Source of the DNA: an uncultured Chitinophagaceae bacterium
GTDB lineage: Bacteria; Bacteroidota; Bacteroidia; Chitinophagales; Chitinophagaceae
Assembly (NCBI GenBank): GCA_937996595.1
Contig: CALKVC010000211.1
Location: 1-11,602 of the forward strand
Direction: 5' to 3'
Length of the DNA: 11,602 nt
Made by a program: the position numbers and the translations under genes. Positions 1 to 6,500 of the stretch are shown one piece after another. Numbering within the stretch: position 1 is the stretch's first letter; every line of letters begins with the position of its first letter. The notes under the pieces were generated by a model. The model was not told where the DNA came from and ran no database searches. It worked only from the letters and a program-made list of their open reading frames with translations.

Positions 1-17
1 CGACGCTCTTCCGATCT
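1..17 (+). other. Illumina TruSeq adapter remnant (non-genomic)
   Basis: The first 17 bases, cgacgctcttccgatct, are identical to the 3' end of the standard Illumina TruSeq read-1 adapter/primer. The next base begins sequence that reads in frame into a signal-peptide-bearing ORF on the minus strand, so the junction between adapter and genome is at 17/18. This is an assembly or trimming artefact at a contig end and should be masked. A chance genomic match of this length exactly at position 1 is very unlikely. Confidence 0.95.
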
Positions 18-134
18 CATCCTTACATAAAACGGCTGTTTGTTTTCAGTTTGTATATACACAAAATGATGCTGTTGTGCATACAGGCTGCCCAAACAAC
101 ATAAAGAGGTTATCAGCAAATACAAGGATTTCAT
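18..134 (-). CDS. N-terminus of an exported protein (partial, cut at left edge)
   Basis: From the ATG at 134 the minus strand reads 39 codons without a stop up to the adapter junction. The product starts MKSLYLLITSLCCLGSLYAQ: a Lys, a hydrophobic core and an A-Q signal peptidase I site (roughly residues 19/20), typical of Bacteroidota secreted proteins. The mature part continues QHHFVYIQTENKQPFYVRM. That opening resembles, from memory, a family of Chitinophagaceae exported proteins beginning with a 'VYIQTENKQPFYV' strand. Function is unknown and the family match is unverified. A consensus-like promoter lies immediately upstream, which supports both the gene and its start. It diverges from the M1 aminopeptidase gene across about 190 bp. 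The 3' end is missing because the contig ends in adapter. Confidence 0.75.
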
Positions 135-138
135 GCCG

Positions 139-146
139 CAAAGATA
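139..146 (-). promoter_or_regulatory. Bacteroidota -7 promoter element TATCTTTG
   Basis: The minus strand carries TATCTTTG, matching the Bacteroidota sigma-A -7 consensus TAnnTTTG. It ends only 4 nt before the ATG at 134, so the transcript would be nearly leaderless. No clear -33 TTTG/TTG box is seen at the expected distance; the region there is AT-rich. It drives the truncated exported-protein gene. Confidence 0.6.
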
Positions 147-326
147 ATTTTATTTCCAGTGTTTATTATTAATAAATATACTACATGCATTACCATCGCT
201 TACCGGTTACCCAATACGCAAACAGCGCTTTTCCAAAACTAATCATTACCCCAGATTTGCCATTTATAAAATTTTAACAGCCTGTAAACCCTTATGCAGT
301 TATTTTTACGCCACAAAAAAACAAAT

Positions 327-2765
327 ATGAAAAGAATATTATTGATGATTGCAGTCTTTGCCTGCCCATTTTTAAGCCAGGCACAGGAAGGAGATGAACC
401 TGCTGACACCAGCTGGAAAAAAATCTTCCGCGAAAGCCACCCCCGCACCAATGACCTGGTGCATACCAAACTGGATGTGAAATTCGACTACGACAAAAGC
501 TATCTCTATGGCAAGGAATGGCTCACTTTGCAACCGCATTTTTATCCTACAGATTCGCTGTTGCTGGATGCCAAAGGAATGGAAATAAAAGAACTTTCCA
601 TGATCACCGGAACTGCGAAAACCCCGCTGAAATATGATTATGACGGCTGGCAGTTAAATGTAAAGCTGGACCGTACCTATAAAGAGAAAGAAAAGTATAC
701 CATATATATAGAATATACCAGTAAACCGAACGAAGTAAAAGTGAAGGGCAGTGCTGCCATCACTGATGCCAAAGGGCTGTACTTCATAAACCCGAAAGGG
801 GAAGACAAGGAAAAGTCCTCCCAGATTTGGACACAGGGTGAAACAGAAGCCAACAGTGTGTGGATGGTTACCATTGACAAACCAAACCAGAAAACAACCC
901 AGGAATTATATATGACTGTTCCTGATAAGTATATTACACTGAGTAATGGGTTATTGAAAAGCCAGAAAAAAAATCCGGATGGTACACGTACCGATTACTG
1001 GAAAATGGACCTGCCACATGCTCCTTACCTGTTCTTTATGGGTGTTGGCGAATACATGGTTACTAAAGACAATTACAAAGGCAAAGAAGTTAGTTACTAC
1101 GTTGAAAAAGAATATCATCCCGTTGCCCGCAAGATTTTTGGCAATACACCTGAGATGATGAAATTCTTTTCAGACGTACTGGGCGTTGAATATCCTTGGG
1201 CCAAATATGCACAGATTGTTGGCAGGGATTATGTTAGCGGTGCCATGGAAAACACAACAGCAACCCTTCACCAGGAAAGCGCTTACCAGAATGCCAGGCA
1301 GTTGAAAGATGGCAATATATGGGAAGGAACCATTGCCCATGAATTGTTTCACCAGTGGTTTGGCGACCTGGTTACAACTGAAAGCTGGAGTAACATTACC
1401 GTTAATGAAAGTTTTGCCAACTACAGCGAATACCTCTGGAGCGAATACAAATACGGTAAAGACGAAGCTGATGAACATAACCTGCAGGATATGCAGGGAT
1501 ATTTGTTCAGCGGCAGTGAAAACAAGAACCTGGTAAGGTACCATTATTCTAACAAGGAGGATGTGTTTGATGCGGTTAGTTATAATAAAGGAGGCCGAAT
1601 TCTGCATATGCTACGCAATTATGTGGGAGACGAAGCATTCTTCAAATCACTGAACCTGTATCTCACCACCAATAAATTTAAAGCTGCTGAAGCTGAACAA
1701 CTAAGGCTTGCTTTTGAAGAAGTAACGGGAATGGACCTTAAATGGTTCTGGAACCAATGGTATAACGGAAGCGGGCACCCGGTATTGAACATATCATATA
1801 ATTACGACCTGCCCGGCGTTGCCCGAGTGATTGTAGAACAAAAACAAAAATCAGGCAAGGTATTCAGGTTGCCGGTTGCTGTTGATGTGTATAACGGTGC
1901 TGATAAGAAAAGGTATAAAGTTTGGGTTGAAAACCTTACTGATACTTTTTCATTCCCCTATACCCAAAAACCAGACCTTATCAATTTTGATGCGGATAAG
2001 ATCTTACTCACTCAAAAAACAGATAATAAATCGGAAGAAAATTTCATAGCGCAATATAAATATGCCAAAAATTACCTGGACAGAAGGGAAGCGCTTGATT
2101 TCTTTGCCAAGAAGAAAATGCCTGAAATTGAAAAAGGGCTCAGGGATAAATTTCATGGGCTAAGAACTTTCACCATTGAAAAGATCAGCGGTCTTCCTTA
2201 TAAATCAGATAAAGTTGTTTTAGAAAGCATGGAAGGCATTGCAAAGAATGAAAAAGACAATTTAACCCGTGCGGCGGCTATCAGGTTCCTGGCAAAAACA
2301 AAAGATGCCAAATACCTGCCGATTTATAACAGTAATGTTAATGATTCTTCTTACAGTGTAGCAGGAGCATCACTTGAAGGCATACTGGCGCTGGATTCTG
2401 CCAATGCTTACACACTGGCTAAAAAATACAGCAGTGATGCGAAAGGTGCACTGGGAAATATTGTAAACAACATTCTGATTACAAATGGCTCGGAAGCGGA
2501 TTTTGATTTCATAGCAAACGGATATGATAAATCGGCACCCAGCTTCGATAAAGTTAAAATGACAACCCAGTTTGGCAATTACCTGTTAAAACTGAATGAT
2601 GAGCAAAAGATAAAGAAAGGCATCGATTATATCATGAATTTCAGGAACATTATACCTGAACCTTACAGGCCACAGGTTGATCCGGGCTTTAAAGCAACAT
2701 TCGACAAGCTTTCAGATGCAAAAGGCAAGAACATAGCAGACTATATCAAAACCGTATTTAAGTAA
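327..2765 (+). CDS. Secreted M1-family zinc aminopeptidase
   Basis: Metallopeptidase (gluzincin, peptidase M1) predicted to remove N-terminal amino acids from peptides outside the cytoplasm. An in-frame ATG exists at 294, but the ATG at 327 is preferred because it begins a clean signal peptide, MKRILLMIAVFACPFLSQAQ, cleaved before Q-E-G; this gives 812 aa. With that numbering the exopeptidase motif GAMEN is at about 305-309. The zinc site HELFH is at 338-342, with the third ligand Glu at 361 (HExxHx18E, exact spacing). The transition-state Tyr of the M1 family is probably Tyr419 in VSYNKGG. The N-terminal beta domain precedes GAMEN, and the C-terminal 200 or so residues look helical and repeat-like. 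All catalytic residues are present, so it should be active. It is monocistronic: a divergent gene lies upstream and a strong terminator follows. Substrate preference cannot be read from the sequence. Confidence 0.93.
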   Translation: MKRILLMIAVFACPFLSQAQEGDEPADTSWKKIFRESHPRTNDLVHTKLDVKFDYDKSYLYGKEWLTLQPHFYPTDSLLLDAKGMEIKELSMITGTAKTPLKYDYDGWQLNVKLDRTYKEKEKYTIYIEYTSKPNEVKVKGSAAITDAKGLYFINPKGEDKEKSSQIWTQGETEANSVWMVTIDKPNQKTTQELYMTVPDKYITLSNGLLKSQKKNPDGTRTDYWKMDLPHAPYLFFMGVGEYMVTKDNYKGKEVSYYVEKEYHPVARKIFGNTPEMMKFFSDVLGVEYPWAKYAQIVGRDYVSGAMENTTATLHQESAYQNARQLKDGNIWEGTIAHELFHQWFGDLVTTESWSNITVNESFANYSEYLWSEYKYGKDEADEHNLQDMQGYLFSGSENKNLVRYHYSNKEDVFDAVSYNKGGRILHMLRNYVGDEAFFKSLNLYLTTNKFKAAEAEQLRLAFEEVTGMDLKWFWNQWYNGSGHPVLNISYNYDLPGVARVIVEQKQKSGKVFRLPVAVDVYNGADKKRYKVWVENLTDTFSFPYTQKPDLINFDADKILLTQKTDNKSEENFIAQYKYAKNYLDRREALDFFAKKKMPEIEKGLRDKFHGLRTFTIEKISGLPYKSDKVVLESMEGIAKNEKDNLTRAAAIRFLAKTKDAKYLPIYNSNVNDSSYSVAGASLEGILALDSANAYTLAKKYSSDAKGALGNIVNNILITNGSEADFDFIANGYDKSAPSFDKVKMTTQFGNYLLKLNDEQKIKKGIDYIMNFRNIIPEPYRPQVDPGFKATFDKLSDAKGKNIADYIKTVFK

Positions 2766-2800
2766 TTCCCGGAAAACTACCGTTAACCAGGATTACATCT

Positions 2801-2830
2801 GCCGGCCGGTTAATTCCGGCCGGCTTTTTT
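2801..2830 (+). terminator. Rho-independent terminator of the M1 aminopeptidase gene
   Basis: A perfect 9-bp inverted repeat, GCCGGCCGG (2801-2809) and CCGGCCGGC (2816-2824), flanks a 6-nt TTAATT loop. Six Ts follow (2825-2830). It lies 36 nt after the aminopeptidase stop codon. It is the GC-richest short segment in the AT-rich gap, and its T-tract is on the plus strand. Confidence 0.9.
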
Positions 2831-2911
2831 ATGCTTAACAACCCATGAATTTATGCAATACTAATTGTACCCTTTATACTAAGAAAAATAACGGCAGCAT
2901 ACTTCATGCAT

Positions 2912-2943
2912 AAAAAAAGTGCGGCCTTTCATTGCCGCACTTT
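2912..2943 (-). terminator. Rho-independent terminator of the lemA-TPM block
   Basis: A perfect 10-bp inverted repeat, AAAGTGCGGC (2916-2925) and GCCGCACTTT (2934-2943), encloses an 8-nt loop. The run of seven As at 2912-2918 becomes a T-tract on the minus strand. It starts 14 nt beyond the stop of the Gly-rich TPM gene, so it closes the long minus-strand gene block. About 80 bp with no recognisable feature separate it from the oppositely oriented aminopeptidase terminator. Confidence 0.88.
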
Positions 2944-2957
2944 CATTACTTTTTTCA

Positions 2958-3734
2958 TTACCAGCTTCCACTGGCACCACCACCGCCAAAGCTTCCGCCG
3001 CCGAAACCACCAAAACCACCGCCGCCTGAACTTCCTCCGCCACCCCATCCGCCGCCACCGCGGCCGCCACTCAGCAGGTCATGTAAAATCATTGGGCCAA
3101 GGATATCACGGTACCCGCGCCTGCTAACATAACCTCCTTTACCGCCACCCCTGCCTGAAATCATTAAAATAATCAGGACGATTATAATAAATACAATGAT
3201 CGGCATGCCCTTTCCGGGAGATTTTGCTTTTCGTGGTGTTTTATATTCGCCCTGTACAGCCTTGATGATGGCATCGGTGCCTTCATCAATACCCCGGTAA
3301 TAATCATTGCCTTTAAAATTGGGAACTATCACATCGTCTATGATGTGTTTGGCCGTGATGTCGGGTAATGCACCTTCCACACCATAACCCGTTGCTATAT
3401 TCAATTTGCGGTCGTTCTTTGCAATCAGTAATATAACTCCATTGCTGAATTCTTTGCCGCCCACACCCCATGACCTTCCCAATGCAACATTATATTCATT
3501 GATATCGTACCCATCCAGTGATGCAATAATTACTACGGCAATCTGTGTGGATGTACTGTCGTCAAAAGCCACCAGCTTGCTTTCCAGTGAATGACGCTGG
3601 TCTTCCGTTAACGTATTGGTATAATCGTTCACAAGCCTGGGGGGCTCAGGTTTTTGTGGCAATTTCTGGCTTATTGCTGCAAATGCCAGCAACAGTAAAA
3701 CAAAAAGAGAAAATATTTTTTTCTGATTACCCAT
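2958..3734 (-). CDS. TPM-domain membrane protein with Gly-rich tail (YgcG-like)
   Basis: 258-aa protein of the TPM (TLP18.3/Psb32/MOLO-1) family. The order is: signal peptide or N-terminal anchor MGNQKKIFSLFVLLLLAFAA (1-22); TPM domain (about 34-163, including STQIAVVIIASLDG and the LNIATGYGVEGALPD core); a transmembrane helix (about 177-194, PIIVFIIIVLIILMIS); then a basic linker and a Gly-rich tail (223-258) ending GGGASGSW. That tail is a hallmark of YgcG-type proteins. The TPM domain would therefore face the periplasm or outside, with the tail on the other side. A longer reading frame opens at 3836 but overlaps the upstream gene; the ATG at 3734 gives the signal peptide and a 13-nt gap, so it is preferred. 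Biochemical role is unknown: plant TPM proteins have reported phosphatase activity, others act as assembly or receptor accessories. It is the last gene of the lemA-TPM-TPM set. Confidence 0.87.
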   Translation of the reverse strand: MGNQKKIFSLFVLLLLAFAAISQKLPQKPEPPRLVNDYTNTLTEDQRHSLESKLVAFDDSTSTQIAVVIIASLDGYDINEYNVALGRSWGVGGKEFSNGVILLIAKNDRKLNIATGYGVEGALPDITAKHIIDDVIVPNFKGNDYYRGIDEGTDAIIKAVQGEYKTPRKAKSPGKGMPIIVFIIIVLIILMISGRGGGKGGYVSRRGYRDILGPMILHDLLSGGRGGGGWGGGGSSGGGGFGGFGGGSFGGGGASGSW

Positions 3735-3747
3735 GCAACCGCCTGTT

Positions 3748-4203
3748 TTATTTACCGAATATGATTTCATCCGGTAATTCATTTTTATCTTCTGTAGGTA
3801 TATAAGGGAATTTTTCGGCCAGGGTTTCGCCCACATCTTTTATGCATTTCACGATTCCGTCTACCAGGTTGTTTTCACTGAAATGTTTAAGCATCATCTT
3901 TACTTCATCCTGCCAATAGGCTGTTCCCACTTTTTCATGAATGCCCTTATCACCATACAATGCAAGTTCTTTGTGTTTTGTGGCCATGTATAACAGTACG
4001 GCATTGCGATGGTCTGTTTCCTCCATTTTCAGTTTGTTGAAAATAAGTGCGGCCCGCTCCAATGGATCAACCAATGGGTTTTTTGTTTCAATGAAGATCC
4101 TTACTTCACCGCTGGTACGTTTTTCTGCTTCCCTGATTGCAGATACAATCCGGTCGTTTTCTTCACGGGTGAAAAAATCCTTTTTATTGAATAAGCTGAA
4201 CAT
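3748..4203 (-). CDS. Soluble TPM-domain protein
   Basis: 151-aa TPM-family protein without signal peptide or membrane segment, so probably cytoplasmic or peripherally attached. The family core is visible: an N-terminal helix (FTREENDRIVSAIREAEKRT, 11-30), the first strand SGEVRIFIE (31-39), then RNAVLLYMATKHKELALYGDKGI (about 66-88), and a C-terminal helical part (about 97-130). It is a stand-alone domain about the length of a minimal TPM unit. It lies between lemA (43-nt gap containing a hairpin) and the membrane-bound TPM gene (13-nt gap), an order repeatedly seen in Bacteroidota. The second TPM protein has its own export signal, so the two probably act on opposite sides of the membrane; this is inference. 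Exact activity is unknown. Confidence 0.83.
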   Translation of the reverse strand: MFSLFNKKDFFTREENDRIVSAIREAEKRTSGEVRIFIETKNPLVDPLERAALIFNKLKMEETDHRNAVLLYMATKHKELALYGDKGIHEKVGTAYWQDEVKMMLKHFSENNLVDGIVKCIKDVGETLAEKFPYIPTEDKNELPDEIIFGK

Positions 4204-4214
4204 GGGAGAGAAAT

Positions 4215-4240
4215 ATAACCCCTCATGTAAGAGGGGTTAT
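4215..4240 (-). promoter_or_regulatory. Intercistronic hairpin between lemA and the first TPM gene
   Basis: A perfect 10-bp inverted repeat, ATAACCCCTC (4215-4224) and GAGGGGTTAT (4231-4240), has a 6-nt loop and fills most of the 43-nt gap. Neither strand has an uninterrupted T-tract after it: the minus strand continues with attTctc-like sequence and the plus strand with a broken T-rich stretch. It is more likely a partial terminator or an mRNA stabiliser that lowers TPM expression relative to lemA than a full terminator. Function is inferred. Confidence 0.6.
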
Positions 4241-4246
4241 TTCAAT

Positions 4247-4834
4247 TTATTTTATATTGAAATTAATTTCAGGGGCTTTTTCGCTGCCAGCTTCAGCTTT
4301 ATAGAATGGCTTTTCCTTATACCCGAATATTCCGGCCAGTATATTTTTCGGAAAGCGTTTTACCATCAGGTTATATCCCTCAATGGATTTATTGTAATCC
4401 TGGCGGGCTACATTAATCCTGTTTTCAGTTCCTTCAATCTGTGCCTGGAAATCGCGGAATGCCTGTGTTGTTTTCAAATCAGGATAATTTTCTACTACAG
4501 CCATCAGCCTGCTGAAAGAGCCCTGCAGGTTTGCCTGTGCTTTCTGGTATGCTTCCAGTGAAGCCGGATCATTGATATCAACATTAATGGAAGTGGCTTT
4601 GGACCTTGCCTCCAGCACTTCCCGCAAAGTAGATTTTTCGAAATTAGCAGAACCTTCAATGGTTTTTATGATGCTGCTGTAAAGGTCTGTCCTACGCTGG
4701 TAATTGGTTTCCACATTACTCCATACTTTTTTTACGTCCTGGTCTGCGGTTATCAATCCATTATATCCGTTGCAACCCCAAAAACCCAGGATAACTACTA
4801 ATCCGAGTACGACTAACAATCCGGTACGTTTCAT
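4247..4834 (-). CDS. lemA: LemA family protein
   Basis: 195-aa LemA-family protein, near the family's usual length. A short basic start (MKRTG) leads into a hydrophobic segment (5-20) ending GFWGCNGYNGL. Cys21 may be lipidated, although the residues before it are not an ideal lipobox; otherwise the segment acts as an N-terminal membrane anchor. The LemA core follows: VKKVWSNVETNYQRRTDLYSSIIKTIEG (about 34-61), then long amphipathic helices with 'AYQKAQANLQGSFSRLMAVVENYPDLKT' and the conserved 'RFPKNILAGIFGYKEKPFYKAE' region near the C-terminus. Molecular function is unknown. It heads the lemA-TPM-TPM set. The 77-nt gap upstream lacks a recognisable promoter but contains a GTTTAAC repeat, so it may be read through from the ALDH genes or have its own unrecognised promoter. 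Confidence 0.92.
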   Translation of the reverse strand: MKRTGLLVVLGLVVILGFWGCNGYNGLITADQDVKKVWSNVETNYQRRTDLYSSIIKTIEGSANFEKSTLREVLEARSKATSINVDINDPASLEAYQKAQANLQGSFSRLMAVVENYPDLKTTQAFRDFQAQIEGTENRINVARQDYNKSIEGYNLMVKRFPKNILAGIFGYKEKPFYKAEAGSEKAPEINFNIK

Positions 4835-4895
4835 TTTTATAGTTTTTAGTTTATTTGATAAAATTAGTGATAAATTCTTTGATAGTGGTTGAAAG

Positions 4896-4914
4896 GTTTA
4901 ACGTTTAACGTTTA
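4896..4914. repeat. GTTTAAC short tandem repeat (7-nt period)
   Basis: Two exact GTTTAAC units (4896-4902, 4903-4909) and a partial third (4910-4914) are head to tail on the plus strand. The array begins within the stop codon (4912-4914) of the short ALDH-like gene and extends into the gap before lemA. It belongs to the GTTTAA repeat family found in the neighbouring gaps. Confidence 0.85.
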
Positions 4915-5865
4915 ATACCCTGCTTTCGCCCCGCCAATATTCTCTACCGGGTGCCAGGTTGTTTTTATCTCCTGCAAGTCGGTGATGTAATAAGGTGATT
5001 GCGATTCTGCAGACAGCCAATCTGTTTTATCATAAGAAAAAACCCGCTTTACATTGTTAGCCGCTTTTTCCCTGGCCATGGCCACTAATGATGTATCAGG
5101 TTCACACAATACAGTTGCATTTACATCCATATGATCTGCAAAAAAGGGAGCCAGTTCTGCCACTTTTCCGGTAAGAATATTCACCACGCCACCCGGCAAA
5201 TCTGAACTGTTAAGCACTTCAGCAAATGTAACGGCACAGAGCGGCTTACTGTTCGATGCAAGTACGATACAGGTATTACCGCCTGCAATGATGGGTGCTA
5301 TGATGGAAACCAGGCCTATCAGTGAATTGTTTTGTGCTGCGATGGCAGCCACAACGCCCATCGGTTCCGGTACAGAAAAATTAAAATGCGAAGATGCAAC
5401 CGGGTTAACGGAGCTGAATACCTGCTGGTATTTATCGCACCATCCGCTATAATATACAAGCCTGTCGATTGCAAGGTTCACTTCCTTTTCCGCCTGAAGT
5501 CTTGTAGAATCCTGTTTAACCAGTTCATCAATAAACTGTGCCTTTCTGCCTTCCAGCATTTCTGCCACCCGGTATAATATCTGACCGCGGTTAAATGCGG
5601 CCCTGCCCGACCAGCTTCCAAAAGCACCCCTGGCAGAAACAACAGCATCACGGAAGTCTTTCCGGGAACAGAGACACATATTCGCCAGTTTCTCATTTTT
5701 TGAATTGGTTGCTACATAGTACCTGCCGGATTCTGTTCTTGGGAATTGTCCGCCAATGTATATTTTGTAGGTTTTTAATACTTCAAGCCGTTTCTCAGAG
5801 ATTTGATTACTAATACCATTCCCATTTAATAAAGGGGATGATTTTTTTAGTACTGATTTTGACAT
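4912..5865 (-). CDS. Truncated, non-catalytic ALDH-superfamily protein
   Basis: 317 aa, clearly related to the N-terminal two thirds of aldehyde dehydrogenases: YKIYIGGQFPRTESGRYY (33-50), the helical region GAFGSWSGRAAFNRGQILYRVAEML (80-104), EKEVNLAIDRLVYYSGWCDKYQQ (126-148), VPEPMGVVAAIAAQNNSLIG (165-184) and LPGGVVNILTG (223-233). A usual ALDH is near 490 aa. This one ends about where the catalytic Cys domain should begin. It has no GQxCxAG Cys and no E-LGGK Glu; the NAD-contacting Lys is replaced (VLASNS instead of VLKPAE) and the GSTxxG loop is missing. The Asn of PWN may survive (Asn179). There is no frameshift and no leftover downstream coding sequence, so it looks like a stable short protein. 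The best parallel is the second, non-catalytic domain of ALDH16, suggesting that it pairs with the complete ALDH encoded upstream. Confidence 0.85.
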   Translation of the reverse strand: MSKSVLKKSSPLLNGNGISNQISEKRLEVLKTYKIYIGGQFPRTESGRYYVATNSKNEKLANMCLCSRKDFRDAVVSARGAFGSWSGRAAFNRGQILYRVAEMLEGRKAQFIDELVKQDSTRLQAEKEVNLAIDRLVYYSGWCDKYQQVFSSVNPVASSHFNFSVPEPMGVVAAIAAQNNSLIGLVSIIAPIIAGGNTCIVLASNSKPLCAVTFAEVLNSSDLPGGVVNILTGKVAELAPFFADHMDVNATVLCEPDTSLVAMAREKAANNVKRVFSYDKTDWLSAESQSPYYITDLQEIKTTWHPVENIGGAKAGY

Positions 5866-5910
5866 TATTAATTATGTTTAAGAAATGTAAGATTGTTTGT
5901 TGATAATTCC

Positions 5911-5960
5911 GTTTAAGACGTTTAATTCAGTTTAAGACGTTTGGTATCGTTTAAATCGTT
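5911..5960. repeat. GTTTAAGACGTTT repeat with exact 19-nt period
   Basis: GTTTAAGACGTTT occurs exactly at 5911-5923 and 5930-5942. A third, diverged copy GTTTAAATCGTT starts at 5949. The three starts are spaced exactly 19 nt apart. The 126-nt gap between the S23 gene and the short ALDH-like gene also holds a single GTTTAAG at 5876. No terminator or promoter was identified in this gap. Confidence 0.85.
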
Positions 5961-5991
5961 ATCTGTTTGGGTTGTTTTAAATTAGTTGAAC

Positions 5992-6390
5992 CTATTTAAA
6001 CAGCTTTTTTCTTTCTCCCTGAATGCTTGTTTTTTGCAAATACCTGATAAATTTTTGCAACATCATACTTATTCTAATTGCCATTGAATAATACTCATCA
6101 AATTGTTCCTTACTTATATATTGCCTGTCCAGCAATCTATATAACTGACCACGAAGTTCACCACACGAACCTTTTGAATAACCAAGAAATTGAATAAATT
6201 CCGCTCTTGTGCCTCTTTCAAAACCTTCTGCGATATTATCCATAACAGATCCGGAAGAACCTTCAATCTGCCCTATTAATCGAAAATTATTTTTAAGTCC
6301 GCCGCCATCAATCAAATCGCCAATTTTCTTACAAAGCTCTCTGCTCAATTTCCAGGCATCCATATCTTCAAACCTCCTGATTGTAGCCAT
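5992..6390 (-). CDS. Four-helix-bundle protein, S23 / 23S rRNA-IVS family
   Basis: 132-aa all-helical protein of the S23 family, originally named for ORFs in intervening sequences of 23S rRNA. Family signatures are FEDMDAWKLSRELCKKI (7-23), the region ending in NIAEGFERGTRAEFIQFLGYSKGSCGELRGQL (about 52-83), and a final helix (about 96-120). It has the SSGSVMDNIAEGFERG variant common in free-standing Bacteroidota copies. No rRNA sequence surrounds it, so this is a stand-alone copy. The fold is shared with the Avd accessory protein of diversity-generating retroelements, but no reverse transcriptase or variable repeat is present. It sits alone between the complete and short ALDH genes, with 107- and 126-nt gaps filled with GTTTAA-type repeats, which suggests a later insertion into the gene set. 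Molecular function is unknown. Confidence 0.9.
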   Translation of the reverse strand: MATIRRFEDMDAWKLSRELCKKIGDLIDGGGLKNNFRLIGQIEGSSGSVMDNIAEGFERGTRAEFIQFLGYSKGSCGELRGQLYRLLDRQYISKEQFDEYYSMAIRISMMLQKFIRYLQKTSIQGERKKLFK

Positions 6391-6392
6391 GC

Positions 6393-6500
6393 TTAAACGT
6401 TTTTACCATTGAATATCGTTTAAAGCATTCAGTTATATTATGTAAAATCTACATGAAAAATTGCTTTTTTTCTCAGCCAAAACGATTTTTAAACGCCTTA
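6393..6500. repeat. GTTTAA-family motifs flanking the S23 gene start
   Basis: The 107-nt gap between the complete ALDH and S23 genes contains ttaaacgttttt just outside the S23 start codon (from 6394), TATCGTTTAAAG (6414-6425), tttttaaacg (about 6486-6494) and ttaaac overlapping the ALDH stop codon (6498-6503). TATCGTTTAAA recurs exactly at 5945-5955 on the other side of the S23 gene, and ATCGTTTAAAG recurs at 7991-8001. The rest of the gap is AT-rich with no recognised promoter. Confidence 0.7.

Noticed and set aside
294..326. ATG at 294 as start of the M1 aminopeptidase
   Set aside because: It adds MQLFLRHKKTN before a textbook signal peptide that begins at the ATG at 327. The upstream residues would bury the signal sequence.
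1170..1607. 145-codon antisense open frame inside the aminopeptidase
   Set aside because: It is opposite the GAMEN/HExxH catalytic core, which is clearly the coding strand. No domain was recognised.
2879..3132. Overlapping open frames rich in Ala/Val, Pro or His on both strands
   Set aside because: They are other-frame readings of the Gly-rich codons in the TPM protein tail, and the low complexity explains the absence of stops.
3735..3836. Longer N-terminus for the Gly-rich TPM protein starting at 3836
   Set aside because: It overlaps the upstream TPM gene by about 90 nt and places the signal peptide internally. The ATG at 3734 gives a proper signal peptide and a 13-nt gap.
3941..4561. 206-codon open frame on the plus strand across the TPM and lemA genes
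   Set aside because: It lies antisense to two recognised conserved genes and crosses their intergenic hairpin. The product is Phe/Cys-rich with no domain signs.
4912..5865. Short ALDH as a frameshifted or decaying pseudogene
   Set aside because: The frame is intact for 317 codons, the missing third is not present in any frame downstream (lemA follows after 77 nt), and the C-terminus has its own sequence.
5911..5960. CRISPR-like array
   Set aside because: Only three short units with 6-nt spacers and no cas genes. It is an ordinary short repeat.
5992..6390. Diversity-generating retroelement accessory protein (Avd)
   Set aside because: The fold is similar, but there is no reverse transcriptase, template repeat or variable repeat nearby. 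The sequence signature matches the S23 family.
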